DNA of 64,000 nt, taken from positions 80,954,708 to 81,018,707 of the forward strand of contig NC_132911.1 in assembly GCF_047675955.1 (NCBI RefSeq), given 5' to 3'. Numbering within the stretch: the stretch's first letter is position 1; each line of letters starts with the position of its first letter. The stretch is from Chlorocebus sabaeus. Lineage: Eukaryota > Chordata > Mammalia > Primates > Cercopithecidae. Shown one piece after another: positions 22,520-32,692 of this stretch. The translations under genes were made by a program, and so were the position numbers. The notes below the pieces were generated by a model, which searched no databases, was not told the DNA's origin, and was given only the letters and a program-made list of their open reading frames with translations.

Positions 22520-23017
22520 CAGGCAAATCAAGCCTGCAAGAAAGGAAACCAATATTCAAAATGCCGTGTTACCATCTGAACCCACTCAAATAGTTTATTT
22601 TTAACATTGATATGTAACTTCAGTAATGAGATGTCTAACTAAAGCAAGCTCCTCCAATGAGACCAAGACAGCTTCACTTCTAAGGCTTAGGATTGCCCAG
22701 AATTCCTAATACGTGGAATAGCCCAAGAGCCATTTCTCCTACAATGAAGCCTTGGGAAGGGACATTTTAGTATTTCCTCTGCTCTTTGATTTGTATAATC
22801 TATATGCAACAATTGCTGCAAAACCTGCCAATCCAATGGGGATGAATGGTATATCTTTAGCTTTTCTAATAAGTTTGGATCCCTGATCTTTATCATATGA
22901 AGAAAGGGAAGCATCTGTGTCTGTTGACATAGTGATTGCTTTAAGAATCTCCCTAGAGCGAACAAACCCCTCACATGCCAGCTGGCTCAAAGCTAAATAT
23001 TTCTTAAGTATTGTCAT
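22520..23017 (-). pseudogene. HIGD1AP: HIGD1A processed pseudogene
   Basis: Minus-strand retrocopy of HIG1 hypoxia-inducible domain family member 1A, a small inner-membrane protein tied to respiratory-chain supercomplexes. The copied ATG is at 22930-22928. The frame reads MSTDTDASL, then KDQGSKLIRKAK and GFAAIVAYRLYKSKSRGN, matching the first transmembrane half of the family. After about residue 57 roughly 30 bases are lost and the frame shifts. The second half resumes in another frame (QGFIVGEMALGL, ending GNPKP) to a stop at 22682-22680. The coding part is about 251 bases against about 282 in the parent. No introns are present, and sequence resembling the parental 3' UTR, including AATAAA near 22600, follows. 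Not functional as it stands. The extent of the UTR copy and the insertion ends are uncertain. Confidence 0.9.
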
Positions 23018-23114
23018 ATATAATTTTTAAAATAATGCTAATTTTTAATAATGTACTATAGGTGGCCCAGATTTCTGATTAAAGGTAGGCTATTTCCCTC
23101 TATTTTATAAAATA

Positions 23115-23392
23115 ATAGTAATGGTTAATAGTACCAAACATCTGCCACACACTATTCTAAGTGTTTTGCATTTATTAATCTTCATGCACTTTACATTTGC
23201 AACAGCCCCGTGTAGTAGGCGTTGTTATTACCACATTTCCATTTTACAGATGAAGAAACTGAGACACAGAGAAATTAAATAAATTACCCCAGATCAAAAA
23301 GTTTATAGGGCCAGAATGTAATGTCAGGCACCCTGCTCCTGGCATTAGTGCTTTAATTACTATACTATTCTTCCTCTCAATATAACAGTCTG
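23115..23392 (-). mobile_element. MIR SINE relic
   Basis: Antisense MIR: 'catctgccacacactattctaagtgttttgcatttattaatc', 'caacagccccgtgtagtaggcgttgttattaccacatttccattttacagatgaagaaactgagacacagaga', to 'ccctgctcctggcattagtgc'. Well preserved. Confidence 0.85.
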
Positions 23393-25089
23393 CACTTCAG
23401 CTCCCTTCATTTAGACATGGAGCCACATTCTAAACTTGAGCACCTGCAGCCAAAATCTGTTTTTCAGTTAATCACTCAATACTGAACGAATGAAATGGGA
23501 AGAAGTCAAATAACTAGCTTATGGTCAGAACTGGCTACATTATTTGCATGGCTAAGTCCGTAAAGAAACTGCTTGTTCAAAAAGTAGGAAAAAAATGTAT
23601 AATTAAATATACTAAAATATAAAGCTTTTCGTTTATTTTATAATCTTTCTCCTGTCATGATAGTTTTTGTTTGCCATTTAGTGTCATCTTAAGAAAGGAA
23701 AATTAAAATTTAAAATGATTAACATACATTTTACCATTCATCTGTGTATTGTGCAATACCTATTTTTAAATGCAAATATGGGAGTATTTAATTTGTCTGT
23801 GGAATCACCAAAATTCCACTATGGTTTTATTTTTATTTTTTTTTGTAGTTTGCACATGAATATCTTTTTTTTCCTTACCCAAACAGTGGAAACTGTATAA
23901 ACTAACTCAACTGCTTTTATTTTACTTCTTGACATGCATACATTCTACCAACATTCTCTACCTTCAGCTTACTGATGAGTGATGAAAGACAGAAAGAAAA
24001 TGAAATATGGGTTGTCCTGTTTTTTTCTTTCCTCCTTTGTCATCATTTTCAATGTAAGTAGGTCATTAATACAGGAAACTAATATGCATAAGAAAGTATG
24101 ATAAGTTTCCTTGGTTGTTCATGTTTCTTAGAACACTATTGTTTTCTTTCTGTGTTTGAAGCAAGCTCTGGTTTGAATAAAAATCATGGCCTTTTCGGGC
24201 TATCAGTGCCTTTCCTTCCTCAGTAGTGGACATAAGACACCGACCTTGAATACTTGATTTGATTCTCTGTGAACTTCCACTTAGCATGGGTCCACCAGAA
24301 TCCTGTGCTCCTGGACATCACGAACACTGTGTGAACTGGGAGCTAAGGAATAGAACAGACCAAGATACTTGCATTTTGCTTTGTATCTCCTCTGTTCCCA
24401 TGTATATTCCCCTGAAACACTGGACTTCACTTATGAATATGTTTAAATATGAAATTGTTGGCAATTTCAACATGGCAATAGCAGATCCTTTTTGAGTGCA
24501 AGACACTGTATGACTACACAGGTCCTACACCTCTGAACTGGGCCCTGCTCAGGGCCATTAGATGAATTGAAAGCTGGATTGGCCTCACACCATTTTTCCA
24601 GTCAACCCTAAACATGGTACTAAAGATAGAAAGAATTGGCCTAGAAGGGTTAGGTGTGATCACAGGTGATCAAGCCAAGGTGAGATTGACTTCCAAAGAA
24701 TACTTGCCCTTTGACCAAGAACTCTTAAATATCCAGTCCCTAGTTATATCCGGCAGCCAGTAGAAGTGGTAAGGACTGATTCTGAACAGGGCATGGGTTA
24801 CCTGTGTGGAGAGGTTCTGAAGTATCTTCTAGCATAGTTGAAATGGTAGATCTTTCTACAGAAGGGAAAGGTGGCAACTTCTACACACCAAGAGAATCCA
24901 GAGAGGGTTGCAGAGTCAACATCCTCGGGAAAATCCAGATAGCACCGTCACAGTTATCAAAATCTGTAGTTTTCCTTCCTAGGGCTCTGACCTTCACATA
25001 GCAAACCTGATTTGACTGAGTTTTCAATCATCTTTGGAACTCTGCAACTCTCACAATTAGTTCTCCTAGCCATTTGATTCTCTCTCTCT

Positions 25090-25093
<4 letters not shown>
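23393..25093. other. non-coding stretch, nothing recognised
   Basis: About 1.7 kb without a supported gene. Frames of 60-78 codons around 24.07-24.51 kb overlap on opposite strands and carry no recognisable domain. A CT-rich run leads into the next Alu tail. Confidence 0.5.
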
Positions 25094-25126
<33 letters not shown>

Positions 25127-25406
25127 AGATGAGGCTTCGCTTTTGTTGCTCAGGCTGGAGTGCAATGGCATGATATCAGCTCACTGCAACCTCTGCCTCC
25201 TGGGTTCAAGTGATTCTCCTGCCTCAGACTCCCGAGTAGCTGGGATTACAGGCATGTGCCACCACGCCCAGGTAATTTTGTATTTTTAGTAGAGACAGGG
25301 TTTTCCATGTGGGTCAGGCTGGTCCCGAACTCCTGACCTCAGGTGATCCACCCACCTCAACCTCCCAAAGTGCTGGGATTACAGGCGTGAGCCACCGCAC
25401 CTAGCC
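25094..25406 (-). mobile_element. Alu (AluS-like)
   Basis: Antisense full-length Alu: a poly(T) of more than 30 nt, 'gagatgaggcttcgcttttgttgctcaggctggagtgcaatgg', to 'gagccaccgcacctagcc'. A (TC)n run (25080-25093) precedes the tail and may be the microsatellite end of the A-tail. Confidence 0.95.
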
Positions 25407-25773
25407 GAGTATTCCTCTCTTTTAATATGCTACTGCCATCCAAGCTCTGTGGTTCTCACACTTAGCCATTAATCATATATTAATGTCAGGCAATCTTACG
25501 CTATCCTTCTGAAGCACCTAATTTCAACAAGGCAGTAACCAGCCAATTTCACTGTGTTGGCAGGCATGATTCATCCTATATATCTCATATGCCAGCATCA
25601 TGGCGCCTTCCTCAGCATTCCCTTTCACCAGGACATTTTTACAGGTCATTATCAGCAAAATGATTAGCCACTGAACTTCACCTTGTGCCAGGGTTTATTC
25701 GACTCCTACCTGCCTATCAGGGCAGTGTCCACTTTTCCATTAAGTGGTTGGTAGGCCAGTGCCAAATCTTCAT
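25407..25773. other. non-coding stretch
   Basis: No gene or repeat recognised between the Alu and the L1 target site. Confidence 0.5.
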
Positions 25774-26375
25774 CTTACTCCTATTTTCTTTTTTTTTTTT
25801 TTTTTTTTTTAAATTTATTTTTTATTATTAAACTTCAAGTTGTAGGGTACATGTGCACAACGTGCAGGTTTGCTACATATGTATACTTGTGCCATGTTGG
25901 TGTGCTGCACCCATCAACTCGTCATTTACATCAGGTATAACTCCCAATGCAATCCCTCCCCCCTCCCCCCTCCCCATGATAGGCCCCGGTGTGTGATGTT
26001 CCCCTTCCCGAGTCCAAGTGATCTCATTGTTCAGTTCCCACCTACGAGTGAGAACATGCGGTGTTTGGTTTTCTGTTCTTGTGATAGTTTGCTAAGAATG
26101 ATGGTTTCCAGCTGCATCCATGTCCCTACAAAGGACACAAACTCATCCTTTTTTATGGCTGCATAGTATTCCATGGTGTATATGTGCCACATTTTCTTAA
26201 TCCAATCTGTCACTGATGGACATTTGGGTTGATTCCAAGTCTTTGCTATTGTGAATAGTGCTGCAATAAACATACGTGTGCATGTGTCCTTATAGCAGCA
26301 TAATTTATAATCCTTTGGGTATATACCCAGTAATGGGATGGCTGGGTCATATGGTACACTTACTCCTATTTTCTT
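25774..26375 (-). mobile_element. young 5'-truncated L1 with 17-bp TSD
   Basis: The target-site duplication CTTACTCCTATTTTCTT is perfect at 25774-25790 and 26359-26375. Between them lies antisense L1: a poly(T) tail, the 3' UTR with its C-rich run, then the last ~100 codons of ORF2, ending abruptly at 26358. On the element strand the cut site reads CTT/AAGAAAAT, as expected for L1 endonuclease. From about 25831 to 26356 I see no difference from the 3' end of the full-length L1 at 39.8 kb. The ORF2 C-terminal 80 residues are identical, including residues that differ in the 48.6-kb copy. Confidence 0.97.
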
Positions 26376-27044
26376 AAGCCAAATTTACTCCCACTTCCTT
26401 TAGTTTAGATCCTCCAAAATGCAAATGCTTAGGCAAAATTAAGCATGTAAGGATTTTAGTAGAGCAAACACCTGCAGGCAAAGAAATAGGGAGAGAGTTA
26501 GACAAGGGTGGGAAATCTATTAGACTGTGAATGAGGGAGAGCAGGAGAGAGAGTGTGTTGAGGAAAGGTGCCTAAGCTGCTTTACAGAGGAAGGTAGGCT
26601 CAGCAAAGCTGCTAAGGTTGGTCTAAAAAGGGGGTACCGAGTATCCCAGGAACAATTCTGTTTTAGGTTTTCAACTCACCCTCACACAGTCTTTGGTGAA
26701 GAGCAGGACATGACAGTCATGGCCTCTACTCCAAGGCAATGAAGGGTGTATCACTGGAGCCCCTCTAGGTCAAGTGTGCACCCTGTATTAAAACCTGCAC
26801 ACACATTCTCATGGCCTTCACAGACCCTCACACTGTTTATCTAGTAGGACTTTACAATTGTTAATAATTGTTGACTGCTCTGGGTCTTCCAGATGGAAAG
26901 TTTATTGTGACGATCTTGTTTCTGTTCCATCATTGTAGATGTACATCATTGGAGACAGATAAACCTTTTGTTCAAAAGTCTCGTGGGAAAAAGGAACCAC
27001 ATTCAGACCAGTTGCAGAAGTCAATCCAAGCTTTAAGGTCTGTG
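26376..27044. other. non-coding stretch, nothing recognised
   Basis: No supported gene. Moderately GC-balanced sequence, short frames only. Confidence 0.5.
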
Positions 27045-27440
27045 TCAGTTAGCATTTGCTGCATAACAAACAACCACAAAACGTTACCAGTGTGTAATAG
27101 ATATTTATTTAGCTCAAATGTCTGCAGGTCAGTAACGTTCAGCTGATTTGGGTTGGGCTCTGCTGCACAGCTCTGCTCCAAGCCTTAGTCCAGCTGGATG
27201 TGGCTCTTCATTGAAGTTTGGGCTCAGGTCTGTCCACATGTGTTCAATGGAGGCCGAGCCAACAGGGAGCTCTTCTCATGGTGAAGAAAGAGTTATAAGA
27301 CAATGTGCCCAGCTACTAACCACATGTCAATTCCCTGCTTGTGGTCTCTCTTCTAGCGGTCTATTGGCCAAGGCAAATTAACAAAGCTAAGGCGAAGGTC
27401 AAGGAGAGAGGCATGGCAGGAGGGATGGGAGAGAGGACCT
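27045..27440 (-). mobile_element. possible old LTR (MaLR-like)
   Basis: 'agttagcatttgctgcataacaaacaaccacaaaacgttacc', 'tttatttagctcaaatgtctgcaggtcagtaacgttcagctgatttgggttgggctctgc' and 'agctggatgtggctctt' resemble a mammal-wide LTR family read in antisense. Diverged. Family not certain. Confidence 0.4.
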
Positions 27441-27694
27441 TTAAACAGTAGTCTATCACAATGCTCTTTCCAGCAAAGACAGACTAGCCATATGCATTGG
27501 TAGGAAAACCAACTTGGATACCTCCCCTGACACAGTGTCCATCAGCATAGGCCTTACAACATTCTTTGGCATACAGGAGAGGATGATGCTCCAAAGTGTG
27601 GAGGGCATATCAGAACCAACCAGGGGGATATTCTGAGGTGTTTCCTTTTTTATCTCTTGCTGTGTGAGAAACACCTTGTAGTGAGCCACTATTA

Positions 27695-28045
27695 TCCATT
27701 CACTCAGCAGATACAGACTAAACAACTACATATGACAGACTCAAGGTGGGGCCCTGAGGAGACAGGGAAGATCCAGCCCCTGCCCTTATGTGGTATAGTA
27801 AAAGAGACAGACATTAGGAAAAAATAATAATGATTAAGCAAATATTTAATTACAATTGAGGTAAGTGAAATAAGGAAAAAGTAACAGGGAAAACTGAGTT
27901 CGCCTGACTGTTGAGGAAAGATTACCTAAGAAAGAGACATCTGAACTGTGATCTGAAGAATGAGCAGAAGATGCCTCAGTTTGATGGGTTAGAAGTTGAG
28001 GTAGAAGATTCTGGAATGGGGTTCCAAGAAGTGATGGTCCTGGGA
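27695..28045 (-). mobile_element. L2 fragment
   Basis: 'cattcactcagcagatacag', 'ggccctgaggagacagggaagatccagcccctgcccttatg', 'ctgaactgtgatctgaagaatgagcagaag' and 'agattctggaatggggttccaag' follow antisense L2 3'-end order. The Alu at 28046 cuts it. Confidence 0.6.
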
Positions 28046-28321
28046 CCATCTCATTCTGTCACATATGCTGGAGTGCAATGGTGCGATCTTGGCTTGCTGC
28101 AACCTCCGCCTCTCAGGTTCAAGCTATTCTCCTGCCTCAGCCTCCCAAGTAGCTGAGATTACAGGCGGGCACCACCACACCTGGCTAATTTTTATATTTT
28201 CAGTAGAGACAGTGTTTTACCATGTCGACCAGCTGGTCTCAAACTCCTGACTTCAGGTGATCTGCCCCCCTCGGCTTCCCAAAGGGCTGGGATTACAGGC
28301 GTAAGCCACTGTGTCCCAGCC
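28046..28321 (-). mobile_element. Alu, tail lost
   Basis: Antisense Alu from 'catctcattctgtcacatatgctggagtgcaatggtgcgatcttggc' to 'gtaagccactgtgtcccagcc'. The poly(T) and the first ~15 bases of the 3' end are absent. Confidence 0.93.
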
Positions 28322-28799
28322 CATCAGTCAATTTTCAAGTCTGAAACCCACTGGCTGAAGAGGTGACTGGGTCCCTAAGAGGAAGCCCTCTTGAACTCTG
28401 ACATTTATATATCATGACAATCACCTCATCTTTCCCCAAAAGGAATTACATGGACTTAGGAAATAGTACACTGGGTAGACAAGAATAGCAGAATATTTGA
28501 GGAGTATTAGACTCAAGGTCTGAGTTGACATTGAAGCCAGAGACCCAAAGTGTCATCATGGCCTCCTGTTGAGGTGGGGTTATGGAGGACAGGTAGTAAA
28601 TGAAGACCTAACTAAAATTCATGTCACAGTGAGTCCACTTGTCCCAATGACCCACTCAATGGTCATTTTTCCAGTCCCCAAGTGTATAATCAGAATTGAT
28701 ATACCAGGCAATTGAATTCTCACATTGGCTCTGTGGAGAAAAACCTATTTTAATAGGGGAAACTAAAGAGAAAACTTTGAAATTCCCTCTCCCTAACCC
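28322..28799. other. non-coding stretch, possibly retroviral flank
   Basis: No repeat named. It adjoins the retroviral pol fragment and could contain more of the same provirus in decayed form. Confidence 0.35.
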
Positions 28800-29130
28800 C
28801 CAGCCAAGATAGTAAATCAAAACAATATTTTATCCCAGTGGAGATGGTGGAGATAAGTGGCACTATTAAACCGCTAGATGATACAGGAGTAATGGTCTCT
28901 GTCACATATCCATTTAATGCCATTCTGACCCCTGCAGCAACCAGATTGATCCAGGAAAATGGCTGTAGACTAATGCAGGCTAAACAAGTAGTAGCCGTGA
29001 TTGCAGCCACTGTGCCAGATTTGGCACTGTTGCTAAAACAGATCAACAAGGCCTCAGGTACATGGATGTAGCCAGTGATTTGGCAAATGTGTTATTTTTC
29101 ATTCCAATGATAAAAGGAAATCAGAAACAG
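28800..29130 (+). pseudogene. decayed endogenous retroviral pol (RT) fragment
   Basis: A 77-codon plus-strand frame (28838-29071) resembles the N-terminal fingers part of a retroviral reverse transcriptase, from the segment with an invariant 'SPF'-like patch (here YPFNA) to the 'VPD' segment and the following helix. The frame ends at a stop (28071+1000 region, at 29069-29071). Related sequence seems to continue, broken, to about 29130, before the polymerase active site would be reached. No gag or env could be recognised nearby. Class (ERV1 or ERVL) not resolved. It cannot encode an active enzyme. Confidence 0.6.
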
Positions 29131-29592
29131 TTCTCATTTGTATGGGTCAGATGACAAGGAGGAAGAAAATGTTCAAGTTTGAATTATCAGTGGATCGGGT
29201 AGGTAGAGTGTCAGCCAGAAATAGAATATAACTATATTACTGTCTCTCTACAGACAGTAGAGGCAGCAAATCTTCCCAATGGAAAAACAAACAAACAAGC
29301 AAACAAACGAAAACAAACTAGTGTACTTGGTAATCTACTTTGTGTGGAAGGAGAAATAGCCTGAGGTGAGAATATTCATAGATTCCCAGTCAGTAGAGTG
29401 GCCAGCAGCCAGGTGGTCTTCAGGGGTCTGGAAGGAAAATGACTGAAAGGTTGGAGATAAGGAGACCTGGAGGAGAGGCGTGTGGATAAATGTATGAGAG
29501 TGTGAACAAAGTGCAAATTGTTCTTTATCCTTAATGACCACCAGAAGACACCGATAGCAGAAGAGGCACTAGGAAACCAAGTACATAAAATC
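29131..29592. other. non-coding stretch
   Basis: Contains an (AAAC)n-type short run at 29284-29318. No gene recognised. It may include further decayed provirus. Confidence 0.4.
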
Positions 29593-29908
29593 ACTTGACC
29601 AGGGCCGGGCGCGGTGGCTCACACCTGTAATCCCAGCATTTTGGGAGGCCCAGGCGGGCAGATCGCCTGAGGTCAGGAGTTTGAGACCAGCCTGGCCAAC
29701 GTGGTGAAACCCCGTCTCTACTAAAAATACAAAAATTAGCCGGGAGTGGTGGCAAGCGCCTGTAATCCCAGCTACTTGGGAGACTGAGATGGGAGAATCA
29801 CTTGAACCTGGAAGGTAGTGGTTGCAGTGAGCCGAGATTGTGTCACTGCAGTCCAGCCTGGGTGACAGAGCTAGACTCCGCCTCAAAAAAAAAAAAAAAC
29901 TTGACCAG
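29593..29908 (+). mobile_element. Alu (AluS-like) with 10-bp TSD
   Basis: Full-length sense Alu (29603-29898) from 'ggccgggcgcggtggctcac' through both monomers to a poly(A) tail. The duplication ACTTGACCAG lies at 29593-29602 and 29899-29908. Confidence 0.96.
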
Positions 29909-29909
29909 G

Positions 29910-30260
29910 TAATATGAGTCAATGCTGGCTACCCTAGGACTGACATGGTGGGCACAAGAATGAAGCAGTCACAGAGGGAGAGACAGGCTATTTATAGGAC
30001 CAACAGTGTGGATTCCCACTTTGGCCCAAGGACAACTCCCCAGTGGGTTTGCTAGTGAATGGCAGTCTAGATTGCTTCCACCTAATCTTCTTTTCTCTTC
30101 TTCAGTCAGGGACAGACTTGTATCATTGTCTGACAGACTCTCAGAGCCTTATCTGACTCCCTTCCTATTTCCTTTCACATAGGAATTTTCCCTAATAAAA
30201 TCATTTCGTGTTTGATTCTGTCTTGGAATCTGCTTCTTGCAAGACCTTGTCTCACATAGT
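29910..30260 (+). mobile_element. possible LTR 3' part
   Basis: It has an LTR-like end: 'cctatttcctttcacatagg' then 'ccctaataaaatcatttcgtg' (polyadenylation signal) and 'gtcttggaatctgcttcttgcaagacc'. Together with the pol fragment at 28.8 kb on the same strand it may be the downstream LTR of one degenerate provirus split by the Alu. Low confidence. Confidence 0.3.
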
Positions 30261-30439
30261 TTCCTAACCTAGGAATGCAGAAATGTGCTTTGATTAGGTT
30301 CCAGTTCTATTCCCTGAAATTAGCTCCCTTCTCTTCTGTTTTCTGTGACCCTTAACTCTGGTTTTCTTCTACGTCACGCTCCATGACCACACCTGAAGAG
30401 GGCATCGGAGAGTGAGTACTGAGTAGTTTACTTTTTTCC

Positions 30440-30733
30440 TTTTTTTTTGGAGATGAAGTCTCGCTCTAATCCCCCAGTCTGGAGTGCAATGGCAAGATCC
30501 CGGCTCACTACAACCTCCGCCTCCCAGGTTCAGGTGATTCTCCTGCCTCAGCCTCCTGAGTAGCTGGGATTACAGGTGCATACCACCATGCCCAGCTAAT
30601 TTTTTGTATTTTAAGTAGAGACGGGGTTTCACCATGTTGGCCAGGCTGGTCTTGAACTCCTGACCTCAGGTGATCTGCCCGCCTTGGCCTCCCAAAGTGC
30701 TGGGATTACAGGCATGAGCCACCACACCCAGCC
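30440..30733 (-). mobile_element. Alu (AluS-like)
   Basis: Antisense full-length Alu: a short poly(T), 'ggagatgaagtctcgctctaatcccccagtctggagtgcaatgg', to 'gagccaccacacccagcc'. Flanks 'gagtagtttactt' (left) and 'gagtagctttctt' (right) are an imperfect target-site duplication. Confidence 0.95.
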
Positions 30734-32349
30734 TTGAGTAGCTTTCTTAGCACCTGCTTTCTGCTTCTGAGTGTTAGGAGCCCAAAGGACATATTAAGTA
30801 ACAAATGACCACAATCTCTTTTTCTTCAGGTAAGTGATAGTACAATTCTCTCAAACAGTTTTGTATCTGTCTAACTCTGGTTAGCACAATTTTCCAATTG
30901 TACACCCATGATGCTTTTTGAAAGATATCCCTCTCTTTAGACTTAATTGTTGGTAACTTAAAGGTCCAATCTTCTGTGGAAGAGCCACTTCTTCAGATAT
31001 CTTTCATTGAGCTATTTTGACCAATGGAAAAAATTTACTTCATTCTGCTGTAGAATATTTACTCACGTAATACCACACTGACCCTCATCCAATTTGCCTG
31101 TTTGCTCAGTTTTTGTTTTCCAGAATCCTCATGCTTCTTTGAGGCTTCATTTTCCCACTTGAAGTGTTGCTATTTGACCATGTTTTCTATATTAGAAACA
31201 CCATGTTTCAGACAATGCTGTTAATTGAACCTTCACACACTTACTGGATTCCAAATCTTCATTTTCCCTCTCATGCTTTTTCAAAATTTCCACAAACAAA
31301 CCAGAGATCTATATCATTTCCACACTTTTCCTCATTTTCTTTAGTTTACTTTGCTTGAAACTCACTCATTTGTTTTTTCACTTCTACTAAACCAATAGAA
31401 AAGAAGAACAAGGACCATAGCTGTAGACACTTTAACATGTAAGTATCAAGGAGAAAAAGAGGAACCAAGTGAAACTGAGAAGGATCAACCAACAAAGGAG
31501 GGGAAAAACCAAGAAAGTGGGGTGTCCTAGATGCCAAGTGGAGAAAATAGCAATTGTCCTCAATGTAGTTGAGGACATCTCATTTATCATGAGATGAAGA
31601 CTGAAAATTGACCATTTGCTTTAGCCACACACGTCACTAGTGACTTGGAATAGAGTGGTTTGGGTGAAGTGATAAGGTTGGTGCCTAATTGCAATGGGTT
31701 TAAGAGGAGATGGAATCTGTGACTTGTTTCTTCATTAGGTAAATAAATTTCTCCCTCTCTCCCTGTTTCTTCAGTTCTGCATCTCTGCCAATCATCTCAA
31801 TCAAAACTGAACCATCCCAGTAGCGAGACCTGCAAAGGATGTTTCCTTAGAAAGTGGGAGAGTTGGTTATTATATCCATTTTAATACGTTGTCTTCGTCT
31901 CATTCATTGGTCTAATCTGCTTGTAAAACCCCTGAAACCATGATTGTATTTTACCTCACCACTTAGCATCAAGGTTAACACTAAGTAGTTTTAATTTTGG
32001 AGGCGGTTTGCTTACCCTTCTAATTCAGAGTGTTTTTCTTCCTATTTAATCACATGCCAGCTGGAACTAGGATTTAAGGGGCTGAAATTATCAGGTTTTG
32101 TTTCAAGGCAGTTGGAAAAAGAATAGAGTTGGTGGGAGTCTTGGGTTCTATCCCTGATTCTAAAAAAATTGTGTGATTCAGTCAAGTTCTTAGCTGTAAG
32201 AGTATCTGGGCAAATTACTAAGAAAATGTTAGCTCTGAAATGAAAGAGTCTTTCAGGTTTCCCATATCCATAAAAGTCATACCTTATTGCCCTCAGCTCT
32301 TTACACAATTTAAAAAAAAATCAACATATTCTTCCTAAATGTCTGAGGA
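30734..32349. other. non-coding stretch, nothing recognised
   Basis: About 1.6 kb with short frames only and no named repeat. Confidence 0.5.
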
Positions 32350-32440
32350 GGCACATAATATTATTCATGTTTTAGATATTTGGAAATGAAAACTAAGAGA
32401 GTGTAGATAATTTACCATGTTTTCAAGTTGATAAGAAGAA
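32350..32440 (-). mobile_element. possible MIR fragment
   Basis: 'cataatattattcatgttttagatatttggaaatgaaaactaagagagtgtagataatttacc' resembles the antisense MIR middle. Diverged. Confidence 0.4.
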
Positions 32441-32459
32441 GAACAATTTATAATTGCAA

Positions 32460-32692
32460 GCCATGAAGCCAAATGGCCTATGTCTGCAATCATGGCTCTG
32501 TAACTTACTAGCTGTGTGACCTTGGAGAGCAACCTAAATCCTGAGACTCAGTTACTTTAACGGTGTAATGGGTCAAAGGCCAGCATTTACCTATGGACCA
32601 TTGGGGGCATTAACTGTGATAATCTAGGTAAAATGCTTTAATATTCCTCAGCGTGCAGTATGTCTTCAATAAGTATTAATTCAGAATGAAAT
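32460..32692 (+). mobile_element. MIR SINE relic
   Basis: Sense MIR: 'atcatggctctgtaacttactagctgtgtgaccttggagagcaacctaaatcctgagactcagttac' and 'gtatgtcttcaataagtatta'. Confidence 0.8.

Noticed and set aside
24066..24506. Three overlapping 60-78-codon frames
   Set aside because: Opposite-strand overlaps with no domain, no splice context and no composition bias.
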